A stretch of 64,000 bases of DNA from Aphelocoma coerulescens (Eukaryota; Chordata; Aves; Passeriformes; Corvidae): the NCBI RefSeq assembly GCF_041296385.1, contig NC_091013.1:34632001-34696000 (forward strand). The letters are read 5' to 3'. The position numbers and the translations under genes are program-made. The notes under the pieces are model-generated. The model saw only the letters and a list, made by a program, of their open reading frames with translations. It was not told where the DNA came from and ran no database searches. Positions 21,621 to 32,610 of the stretch are shown piece by piece (position 1 is the first letter of the stretch; every line of letters starts with the position of its first letter).

Positions 21621-24600
21621 TCATCATGCCTTCCTTCTTTGCTACCTTGTGCATTTACCTGCAGCTTATCTCACTGGGAGATACATTTTCCATGTCTGAC
21701 ATTCTCTTGTCAGAGTAGTCTTCAGTAGTCTGCTTTCCTGCACCTGCAAGATCTTTCTCTCACAAATTCTCTTTTGTAGACAGGTTTCCAGACAGAAGCA
21801 TTTGCTTGCTAAAGATTCTCGGATTAAATTGGAAGTCTTATAAATTCTCTGGAATTAATACATATTAGGCTTTGTCTGCCATACATCTGATGGTGAGCAG
21901 TCAATATATTTATCAGTTCTTGATGAACATGAATTAATTCAAATGAATGTTACTCCATGAAAAACAAAAGGAACCTCAGATGCAGCCCAGGCTCTGCCTT
22001 CTTAAGCCATTCCCCACAGATGTAATTCATGTAACTCACTTTACAGACTTTCATTTATGAAGTTTTCACAGTACTTCTGCATTTTTAACATAAGAACAGA
22101 TTTTAATAACTAGATTAAATCTCATGCTGTAATTAATTCCTGCTGCATTCAGCCTATTCATCATGGATGTGGAGAACTGCACATCCCCTTCTACCTTGAC
22201 GTACTCTTTTCCAAGGAAGACTGTTCCAGCATGGCTATCTTTATATACAGCACTCAGGAATTTAGAGAGGGGACTGAAACTCCTGTAACAACTTAGGTAG
22301 TTGCCACTCATGGGAGCATGCCGCCCATCTCTTGGAGGTAAATGGTCTCTGTGATTCTGTATATCCACGTCTTCGGCTTGATGGCAAGAGTCAAAGTGCA
22401 CTGGAATCAGTAGCAGGCTTAAGCCTTTACTGACTTAAGGGGCCTAAAAATAATAAAGAGCCCATACTAGTGTTGACCTCTAACAGATGGTAGCAAAATG
22501 ACTGCTACAGAAAACACTGTGACATTAGAATCACATCCGGCTTGGTGGTGCTGGAAGGGACAATACAATATCCCGTATAAAACCCTGAATGTCTGTGAGT
22601 GTTTATAACTTAAAAATTAGTGCAGGCTCTGAGGCTGCTCAGACTGATGGAGAGCTGTCTGAATGCACTGGAGGAGATGTGGTTCTCTGCCAGTCTCATC
22701 CTCTTTCTGATTACCAGCACACACACCTTCCCTCCTCGGATCAGTTTTTCTGGATCTCTGCTGCTGTGTGAAAAACCTGTTAGGAAAGGGGTTTTTCAAA
22801 TGGCATACAGTTTTTTCCCTCCTCTTCTATGGCTGAAGCAACATGCATCTTTTTTTTACAGAATACCTGACCCATAGTTTCTGACTTGTGTCAGGTTCCT
22901 TCTCATATGAATAACGAAGTATGAGTTTATCCTTGTTTTTCTTAAAATAGCATAAGTGTAAAATATTTGTTAATCCTCTGCAATTAGGGTATAGAGCATG
23001 GCTTGAGTTGCTTCTCAGTGAAATCATAATCACAAATATTTCTTGTATTACATTATGCAATGTGAAGGCTCTTGCTAATTCCTTGTCTCTGTGGAATGGG
23101 CATGTGTTTTGGCTCCGTAATCTAAAAGTTCAAGACTAGCATTTTCCTGATTCTTGTTGTCCTGCATCTTATAAGCTGAGTATTTAAGAGTAGCATGTTT
23201 ATTTATATATGTTGCTGCTAATCCAAACTGTCTGCTAAGCTAATCCCTTGTTAAAATGAAATCAAGTCAGCTATTTTAGATTACGAAGTTAAAACAATAG
23301 CTCAGCCAGACACTTCACACATCTGTTTTACTTCTCCTGAATAGGTATGCAGCTTTTCTTACATTCTTTCTCAACAAAAGTGCCACCAATTAGCTATACT
23401 TTTCTTTCATTTTTCTCTTGTGACCTAAGTCTTGTTTTCTCAGTTCTTATGCTGATTACTTTTGAAATGCTGGCTTTTTTACATGTTTGTTTTCTTTCTC
23501 AGTAATACATTTTAAAATGGATAAAAATTTCATGCTTATTACTTGTTAATATGTTATCATACTCTATTACCCAAATTCAGACCAGAGGTAATTCCAATGT
23601 GGGAAATGCCAAAATAATACATTCTTGGAGATGAGATCTTAGACAGATATGGAAACCCAAAGTAGGCTTTGATTTACTTACAGTCTGCAGGAAATGAAGC
23701 ATTACTGTCAATGTGGTACATAGAGATTTTAACTGAAGATAACTTTATTTCCAGCTTTACCTGCTGCTTTGATTTAAAGTGCTTTTCACATCATCTAATT
23801 TTTCATAAGCTTTCACATGTTTAAGGTTTGGCTTTTCTTAAGGGATTGTATAAGTTTTCATTTTGTGCAGAAACCCCCCTCTTATTTAGTGCATTTGCCA
23901 AGCACTTTAAAATTACATCAGGTGAGGGTTGCTCCAGCCTCCTGGAGCCGAAAATGTGGAACAATGGGGTTTACCTCACCACTTTTTAATAAACTGTTTT
24001 TTGGACTAGTATTCTGAGAGGATGCCACTGCTTCAGCCCAGGTAACCTTCAGGCCCAGTTTGATTTGGTATAATTTTATTTATCCACTTGTTTCATTATC
24101 CCTCTTTGAAAGGTGGAGAAGAAGAGGCAGGCAGACCCCATCTCAGTCCTATACTTAACTTTACATCAACTACTTGGAGATTGTCAGCTGAGAAACAGGG
24201 CTCACCTCCCCTAGAAATGCGAATGACTGTGCATCACGGGGAAGTGGGAACAGTTATTACTTCCTTTGTACCACAGAGAAACTAAGGCATGGAGAAATTG
24301 TATAAGGTAATTTCAGATTGCTCTTTAACACGGAGATGTAACACTCTGTATCACTGTGATGTGGTCAGGAAGCTGGTCCAGCTTATCTCCCTGAGCTTGT
24401 GGGAGCCACATCTATGTTCTGAGCACAACTTTCCTTCTCAGCATCCCTCCTGAGGGTAAATGTCTCATGCCACTGAGCACTGTTCCCTTGTGGGTGCTAT
24501 GGGTACACATTTCCCTCACATTCCTCATAGGTCTTTTAGCTCCCGTGCCAGAACCAACCCCCACGCTGCTTTGAATGGTGGCATGTGGTCTTCTATGTTA

Positions 24601-24712
24601 TTGATAAGACATGCATATGGGCTTTAAATTCTGCAGGATCTTAACAGGAACACACAGTTGCACCCTTGGTTCCAGAAATAACTCCTAAATGAGGTGTGAA
24701 AACACTACTTAC
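21621..24712. other. non-coding DNA, no gene recognised
   Basis: Stops in all frames, no recognised element. A - strand open frame of 111 codons (22066-22401) has no recognisable domain. Nothing that looks like a further exon of the decayed gene at 24713-25349 was recognised here. Confidence 0.5.
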
Positions 24713-25349
24713 CTTCTCAAAGTTGGGCCAGGAAAGTAGGTCCAGCACAGGCAGGGACTACATGTCCTCCCTGTCAAAGGTCTCCATCTCCTGTGGTATC
24801 TCCTTAGCTGCTACCCCGCAACTGCCTCTGATATGAAGTCAGAGTTGTTGGCTCCAATCTGGCCAATGCACTGGAGGTGGATAAAACAGGAGATTGCATC
24901 AAGCCCATTATTCTTCTCTTTAATGAAGTCCAAGCCCTACTGAAATTGTTAGAGATTGACCTTGTTAAGTCAGTGGTCTTTAAACCAGGACATCACGACA
25001 TCTTCATATCTTCCATCATTTTGTGATAGTAGGAGGCTCTGAGTAAAGTCAATGAGAGGGACAAACAACTCCACAATGAAGCTCAGCTGTCCCTAATATA
25101 AGTTTGATGTCCTCATGCCTCATGTGCAAGAAGCCCGCAATCCCTTCTGGCTGCTGTGTCTCAGGGTCTGGCTGGAGCGGCTGCCCACCGTGGCAGGCAA
25201 AGCTGCCAGGCATATGGTTAGATTTTTCTGCCTCCTGTATTTCAGATGTTCTGAGTTGGAGGAGTGACTTCAGCAAGTCAGTGGTGGTACTGTGATCTCC
25301 AAATGATACACCTTCCCTCTTGACCTGCACCTGCCCTGGGTTGCAGGTC
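24713..25349 (-). pseudogene. decayed protein-coding exon with intact splice sites, unidentified
   Basis: On the - strand a pyrimidine-rich stretch ending in ctgcag (25355-25350) precedes a 637-base segment that ends GAGAAG followed by gtaagt (24712-24707), a perfect donor. Between them the translation looks protein-like in two frames: an open frame to 25049, then one from 25080 with hydrophobic helices such as ELFVPLIDFTQSLLLSQ, then GLDFIKEKNNGLDAISCFI, and finally a return to the first frame with LPVLDLLSWPNFEK at the donor. In-frame stops lie at 24972-24970 (TGA), 24951-24949 (TAA), 24939-24937 (TAG) and 24760-24758 (TAG). Each could be one C-to-T change from Arg or Gln. At least two frameshifts are needed. 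I cannot name the protein. A single-copy gene relic or unprocessed duplicate is more likely than a processed copy, because the splice sites remain. Confidence 0.45.
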
Positions 25350-25488
25350 CTGCAGGCAGAAGAGAAAATTAGTGCCACACAGGATTGCCATCAAGGTCAC
25401 AAACTGAGCCAATGTCACAGCAGAGGCAGATGGAATTACCCTCTTAGTGTGTTAAAGCTGAGTTTGACACTGAGGACACATGTAGAAA

Positions 25489-25656
25489 TCAGCAGGGGTT
25501 TGCCTGTGTAATTTTTATAAATTTGCTGGAGCACATGGAGCCTGTATAGCCCGGATCAAACTCTGCTGTCACAGCTCCAGTGACACTCCAGACTCTTTCG
25601 GGCCGTGTGTCTCCCAGCACCCTGTGTATTTCCTGCACTGATCCTCTAAAACCTGC
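25489..25656 (-). pseudogene. possible second decayed exon, upstream of the first
   Basis: Reading the - strand from 25656, 55 codons are open to a TGA at 25491-25489. They look like protein, for example VQEIHRVLGDTRPERVW and AEFDPGYTGS, with CpG dinucleotides kept in otherwise CpG-poor DNA. The stop just before (TAA, 25659-25657) again fits a C-to-T change from Gln. The segment lies 140 bases upstream of the acceptor at 25350, a plausible short intron, but no clean GT donor is seen (cag|gc occurs). The protein is unidentified, and the open frame could be chance. Confidence 0.25.
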
Positions 25657-27834
25657 TTAGATCTGTTCCTTAGGAATGGGAATCACTGCCTCAGCTGTCT
25701 CTCCTCCCAGCTACATCTGAGCTACTCAATGCTCTCTCTGTAGGTGATGGAAACAAATAAGCACTTATAGCATGTGATTCATACAACTTCTGTTTTTGGA
25801 GGAAATGGATTTGGTCTTATAAGTGCCCATTTTCTTTTCATCAGCTTTAACAGGAGTTTGGGGTATCTTGCTCTGACATGGATATCTTCGGAAGACAATT
25901 AATGCTATTTCAACAGCCTGAATGTGAAAAACACCACACAGCACCTGTACAATGATGTTTTTTTGTGAAGGATTGTAAAAGCACATGGCAAGTTAAAGTG
26001 TGCAGCATTTGGGACACCAAGAAAACTTTCTGGATGGGCTGTTATCTACTTTTCTGTTATCCCTGTAGTGTTGCAGGCATGTTTGGTCCCTAATGAAAAA
26101 TGTTCAACTGGATCAGGGTATCAATAATTTGTCAAGCTGCTTAAAAGGGGTAGAGGAAAATTTCAGCAAGTCAGCCATGCCCTCTTCTATTGACCTTCTA
26201 TTTTCATCAGTAAAAGCAGCAAATAAGAACTAGCAGGGGGTTACCTTCTCAGCTTATGCTAACTTTCTTGCTAGAGAGGAAGATATTTGCCTAGCCTAAT
26301 AAGCAAGTATGCAGTGTTAGTTCTACGAAGAAACAAGTTTTGAGAAAGACCATGGCATTCGGAGGAAGTTAGCCTCTGTCTTCTGATCCCGATAGTTTTT
26401 TCTGTGCTTATTACAGTTAATGTCCAGGTGTCTCTGGGAACTGCAGCAAAGAGTTGCTGCCAGCATCCTGTGACCCACAAATACATTGTGCTCATACTGT
26501 GTTTCCTGACTGTGATAAGTGCATATGCAGTAACTGACCAGGTGATGTCCCAGCCCTGCTTTTGATGTGACATCCATTAAAACTTACAAGTGACTCAGTC
26601 CTAGATAATATGCTCAAGGAAATACTGTATTGGTGGTTTGTGTTAGAATAATGTGATGAATTTCTGACATTGATGAAAACAGTATGCCATTTTGGACAAC
26701 TGTTCTAGAATATTAACCCTGATTGTTGGCATAAGTCACATTTAAAACATTTTTTATTCCCTTCTTAGACATATCCTTTGCTCTTCTAATATTATTTTAC
26801 CTTGCCAGAACATATCAGTTGAAGGAGAGTGGGTACGAAAAATTTGGTGATTCCTATACTCCATTTTTAAAATCTGAAATATTTTTCACTTTCCATATTA
26901 TCTCTTTTCAAGTCTCTTGATACTTTGGTGATTCCCAGTGCTGCAAGATCTGCTTTTTTTATCCATGTTTTCTCCCTAGGCAGTGCTATATGAAAGGAAA
27001 GTGTGAATATGGCTTTCTAAGCTGCAGTGTTACAAACAAAATCACAAAGATATTTTAGACTTCAAATTCTGTTAAATAGTTCAACTTATCCAAGTGTCAC
27101 AAAAAGTTCTGTGACAATGTATGCAAACTCGAATAGGTGAAGAAGCCAAACCTCCAGATCCTAAACTAGAGGCCTTCCTACTGACTGCTTGTATCTCTGG
27201 GAAACAATGAACCTGTAACTAAGAGAAATAGGAAATGTACAACCAACATTACCCCAGGCTTCTCACAGTTACACAAACCCAACTGAGCTTCATGAGGGAT
27301 GCCAGCTAAGAATGAGCTACAGTAAATAGCGTAAATAGCTGAGACCAAATCTGTAACTGCAATCTGGCAATGCTTTGCATCACCAGCATGCCATTTAGGA
27401 GGAAATCTTTCTGCCTGGCGATTTCTTCTTGGTGTTTTTTACATGATGTTAGTGCTAGTAGGTCTCTGAGGCACTCATGACATGCTCCAGTGTCTTCACT
27501 AATCTGAGAAGTACTATGAATACTGTTAGTTCTCAGAGGCTTCTGGGGAGGCATATTGCAGTGGTTAGCTTGGTTGAAGGCAACATTTTTCACCTTGTCT
27601 GAAACTACAGAGTTGAATCCTTAGTTTATTCATTTCTTATGTTTACTGATTTTTTTTGTCTTTTTTTATACCAAGGAATGTTTTTTCTATAAGCTTTGCT
27701 AATTGAGAAGCTGATACTAAGCTGATGTTTTTGCTCGATCCCATCCTTTGAACAAAAAATAAATGAGTGAAAGACACTCTTTATAAGAAGAGGAGGACAC
27801 TGCATGGGTTGGGGGTAGGGAATAAGGAGGGAGA
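25657..27834. other. non-coding DNA, no gene recognised
   Basis: No element or coding signal recognised. Open frames of up to about 100 codons on the - strand (26271-26573, 27306-27593) have no domain. Confidence 0.5.
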
Positions 27835-27881
27835 AGGAGGAGGAGGAGGAGGAGGAGGAGGAGGAGGAGGAGGAGGAGGAG
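27835..27881. repeat. (AGG)n trinucleotide repeat
   Basis: About 15-16 perfect AGG units in a longer purine-only stretch that begins near 27822. It accounts for poly-Gly and poly-Ser open frames on the two strands. A pure purine strand of this length can form triplex (H-DNA) and is expected to be length-variable. Confidence 0.97.
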
Positions 27882-28149
27882 AGAGGGTTGTGCAGATTTC
27901 CTGCCCACACTTCAAAAGGGGCTCTCTTCTCCTGTATTATTTCCTTTCCCATTAGCCTCACTTTGTTGGCTTATGGTTCCAAAATGCACCAGGAGTCAAC
28001 TCCAGTGCAAACCTGATATTAAAAACTAACAGGCTAATGCCAGGGAAAACACACTCTGCTCCTGGTTTCAAAGACAGATTTTCTTTTTTCATAAGTGCAG
28101 CCATGCTTTTCTAATAAAAATTCATTAAACAATGGTTATGAAAGATGAA

Positions 28150-28169
28150 GGGTGGGGGAGGGGGAAGGG
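28150..28169 (+). other. canonical G-quadruplex motif
   Basis: gggtgggggagggggaaggg: four G runs of 3, 5, 5 and 3 with loops of 1, 1 and 2 bases. This meets the standard G3+N1-7 rule with very short loops, which favour stable parallel quadruplexes. It lies about 270 bases after the (AGG)n repeat. Confidence 0.8.
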
Positions 28170-29146
28170 ATATAATCAAGTGAGTCCCTTTGAACTCACT
28201 TGAAAAAATACAAAAGCAAACAACCAAGCTGTTAGTGTCACACGTTTCCCTTATGAACAGAGGGGCCTGTTCAGGTTTGCTCACAGTCCAGGGAATAAAG
28301 ATGAGTTCGGCACCTTATCTAAATCTCTCCCTCCAAAAACTGTTGGATTTCTATTCTGTAAACATGGATGCAGAGGCTCTTTTGTGTAGCTTCAGTTTAC
28401 ATTATTGTGGGTCTAAACGAGCCTCGTAGAGACTGCTTAATTCGTTTATGTAAAGTAAAAACAAATGTAGAAGCCCTTGCTATTTTTTATTGTTAACATC
28501 CCGTTGGGAGGCAGGAGAGTAAATATTTTAGAAGTTTAAAGCAATCTACTTAAGCTTAATAATAATGCTGGGTTTCAAGTAACAGAGAAGGGTACAAGTC
28601 ACTGGAAGATCAAAGATTATGCTGAGTTTTATAGCAAATCTGGGCAAAGATCTCCTGGGAGGGGTAAATCTTCAGAACTCTCCTTTCCCAGTCTTTCATG
28701 GTGATCGTTTGACATCTATGGAACAAGAAAGTGAGGAAGAGAAAATTCAGGCAGTTCTCCCATGTCCAGAGAAACAGGAGGCTACAAAACTGAAGGAATG
28801 CCGACTTTTTGGCTAGTTTATATCTTAAAAATTATAAATTAAAAAAAAAAGAGAAAAAAGAGAAAGAAAAATAAATGTGTCAGAAATACCCCTTCTTTTC
28901 CTGGGTCAGTCTGTAATCTTATGTTAATTGAATTTTGAGTGAGTCATCTCTAAATAAGATTTCTGGCAATTTTCCTGGATTTATATTAACTGCTTGTGCT
29001 TGTCAGCAAATATGCAGAATAATTTTCAGAATCATCTGTTGAGAGACACTAGACACTCTTTGCACTCTTCCCAGCAATGCTGTCCCTTTCATCTGAAATG
29101 AGAAGAGTAGAGTGCTACATTTTGGGCCATGAGCATGACTGCACAT

Positions 29147-29165
29147 AAAAAAAAAAAAAAAAAAA
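29147..29165. repeat. poly(A) tract, 19 bases
   Basis: An uninterrupted run of 19 A with no polyadenylation signal or retrocopy recognised upstream. Confidence 0.9.
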
Positions 29166-32100
29166 GGAAGACAAAAAAGGAACACCAAGCAGAAGAGCTG
29201 ATAATGAATGATGCCACATAACAATACTGTAATTTCAGGTATGTGTGTCTGTGAATGTGTTCAGGGGATTGATATTTAGAGAGCACAATCAAGAATCTCT
29301 AACATAGGAACAGAAACTGGGCCACATTATTTTCCCATGGCTGAGAAACTTTCCACTGGCCTGGCTTCCAATTATAAAAATACTGGAGTCCTCAACCATT
29401 ACACCCAAGCTTGTAAATTTCCTAATGAATATTTAAAATAACCCTATGGAGTTTTTTAATGTTAATGTATTTCAGCCTTTGACTAACACGCATATGCTAC
29501 AGGGCTACCATCGTGTTTAGCTACATGGTTAATTCCATTCTTTTATTTTAATGCTAAAATATAGTGCCAGAGAAAAAATATAGTAAATCTTTGTTTCATC
29601 TTCTCCTGGTGCACATTTTATGTTTTTGTTTGATTTGTTTTTTGTGCCACAGTGAAGTTCCAGACACACAGCAGATGCACACAGCCAGTTTATTTCTAGG
29701 CTCTCTTACAGCACAAAAGCGACATGTCCACTCCCCCCACCCCCAAAAAAGCAATTATTGAAAATCAATACCATAATAATGGTGAGCAGTGCTGTGTTTT
29801 TTCCTTGATAGCCAATTATGAGCAATTTACTAAAGTTGTCAACTCGTGGCAAAACAAATAGTGTTAATAGTATAGATTTCATAAAGACCTATCTGTCTTG
29901 TTATTGCTGCAGTCTGAGCAGTGTTCCAAGTTCAGGCTGGTAATGGAGCAATAACTCATGCAGCGATGGAGAGAGTACCATCACCAACCCTGGATGCCTT
30001 TGGAGCAAGGGGACTGAGCACTGCTGCCATGCAATATGTCCACATGTGATTCCCTCCCCGTAAATAACCAGCTGCTTTTTATAGGAAAGGTGGGGGACCA
30101 TAATACCTAGAAATTTCTTGAGTGCTTTTGGGGTGTTTTAAGACAGCGCAATAAACCACTGGGGTATTTTGAGAAGAATTTTGGGACTATGAAGTTAATG
30201 CTGTGTTTTTGATTGCTGACTTCAGGCCTGAATGCAGGCAATGCAAGTTTGTCATGTGTCTGCATAGCATCTATCTCAACGGGAACTTCTCAGTGCTACT
30301 GGCATGCCATTATGTGTCAAAGGAGTATGAAAGTGATGTTAATGTAGTAGATGAAAAGTTTGGTATCCAATCAAACAGATTTTTTTCTGTTGATGGCAGT
30401 TTTCCTGAGCCAAGTTCTGTCAAAGTGCTTTAACTGTAGGAAGTTGTCTCTTATACATTGCAGCAAACATGACAGACTCCACCTCCCTGAGAGACACAGA
30501 GCTGATCTTGCCATTGCACACTCACAAATGAGTTCTCACAAAGCAGGGCCACGTCCTGCTTTTCTGTGACAGAAAATGGCAGCAGAGAGAAAGCAAATAA
30601 AAAGCTCTGTAGATTTGAGGTGTTATCACCAGGGGAAAAGGTGTGAAGGGACAAGTTTCTTCTTTGGTCCATGGAAAATTCACAGAAATGAAGGATGCTC
30701 ATGTGGGGTCAGACATGCTGTGTATCTCTACACCACTGAGGTTCTCAATGAGTAGAGTTTTTCTTTATACCCTTAAAAGTGTGTTAAAATGTATTCTGGT
30801 GCCAGACAGAATGCTGAGAATTCTGGTGCCAGCATGCTGAGAGGAGACCCACCTCATAGTTGACCTGTCAAAGTGGCCCATGTTCCTGCTGAAAGCTCCC
30901 AGAGGAGGGGCAGAACTGCGCTGAGCACATGCCCACCCAGCCCGAGCTCAGCCGTTTAAGTCCAGGCTTTGAGTTTGAACCTGAACTATAAAGCTGGGGT
31001 CCTGCCCACATAATGAATTGGAAGGCCCTTTGGGGCATGGGAATTCAGCCTGCCCTCAGGTTTCTTTGTGCTCCAGCTCATGTGTCCACCTCTCTAGGAA
31101 GCCACCATTCCTAGTCCCAAGCTTTGTCTCTGTGTAGGTGCAAAATCAAGGTGTGGGAACACAAATCAGTGTCAGCAACTGTTCACTCTTGTGAATATAT
31201 GAAGGAAAGTTGTTCATAGAGAGTTTTCAATCTGTGTCCATCTTCTGGTCTCCAAGAAACACATAAACCCACAAGAGTAAGGTGTCGCTCCAGGAACAGA
31301 GGGAGAGGAAAAATGAGGCTTCTTGTAAGTTCCTACTCTTCCTGCCCTCTCAAAGATGTATGCATGTGTGTGTGTATATTTAGTATCTAAATTGAGTTTC
31401 TTCCTTTTTTGTCCCTTCCCTACTAAGCACTGGAGGAGTGACACTGGCCTTCCACTTGCAAGGATCTGGCAACAGCTGTGTCTGGTGCAATGTCTGCCAC
31501 ACACGTGGCACTTCCTTGTGACTGTCTGGTGAGGGTCTGAAGACAGCAGCAGCACTTGCTGGCAATTTTTAGACACTGATCTGCTTTCTTTTAGTGCATC
31601 CTGGGCTTTGGAGCAAGTGCATGCTCCAGTCTCCCTCCCTAGGAGCAGCTTTAAGTGGAAAAGGGGTGTCTACACTGGGAACCCACTCCAAATACTCCCT
31701 TAAGCTGCCTTGTCTGTTTTAATCTGCAATCCCCTTTCCCATATACTGGAACAGCTGCTCTGCTGAAATCTCCAGCTGGTGCTCATAGGGTGCCTTAAAT
31801 GCCTTAAAGTGTTTCTCTGCTGGAGATTGTTTTCTAATTTTCTAACCCAGGGTTCCAACAGGAGACTGCGAACATCTTCTTTGCCATAATCCCATATGTG
31901 TGTGGCAGGAGTAGGGAGTTGGTGTCCCAACTTTTCTGGATATCTTTACCAAGAAAATCTTTCTGGAAAATAAAGGGTTGATTTTTCTTCTTCATGCCTA
32001 ATCTGTTTCTAGCTAAGTTGAGCCTGGCAAGCAAATTTTAGGTGCCTCTTTAAGCATTTGCAGATCTCACGAGCAAAAGAGGAGGAAACTGGTGTTGGGA

Positions 32101-32585
32101 AAATAAAAAACAGCCTGCACATGGAGGAGAAATTGGAATAAATTTCCATGTCAGGTTTAAGGTCTGTTTGAAGGTTGAGGTTTAAAACTGAGACTCAGAA
32201 TCAAACATAGTAGTGCTGAACCATGCTGAAACTCTGTTCTGTGAGATTTCTTCACTAGCAGACCTAAATTCTAGAAGCCAGATAGCCTTAAGGGATTTCT
32301 ATCATCTTGGGTTATAGAGGAAAGAGAGCTGGAGTTCTCAGAGTCTTGTCATGCTGGATTTGTTCTGACACTGAAACAGAAGGGGAAGCATCTCATTACT
32401 TAACAGTGAACGAATGGATATGGGGATTTATTTAGCAGATCAGAGCAATCTCCAAAGCCATTTGAAGACATGAGGTGAGGAAGAACAACCTCTTCGAATG
32501 ATTTCATAGACAAAGCTTAGTGAGACAATGTTAATGAATTTGGCCAAGATGCTGTCAGTAGTACAGCTTTTCTTGAGCAAAGAAT

Positions 32586-32610
32586 CTTATGATCTTTAAT
32601 TGATCATAAG
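32586..32610. repeat. perfect inverted repeat, 9-base arms
   Basis: cttatgatc (32586-32594) and gatcataag (32602-32610) are exact reverse complements around a 7-base AT loop. Pairing does not extend beyond the arms. Confidence 0.9.

Noticed and set aside
22066..22401. 111-codon - strand open frame
   Set aside because: No domain recognised and no splice or CpG evidence comparable to the dead exon at 24713-25349; kept only as background.
22531..22565. Short stretch resembling a CR1 3' end ('ggtgctggaagggacaata')
   Set aside because: Similarity covers too few bases and lacks the flanking CR1 sequence.
24713..25349. Assigning the dead exon to a named protein family
   Set aside because: Several large proteins were considered by eye, but no motif was specific enough to name one.
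27626..27961. Poly-Ser / poly-Gly / poly-Leu open frames
   Set aside because: Translations of the (AGG)n repeat on both strands, with no other protein-like sequence.
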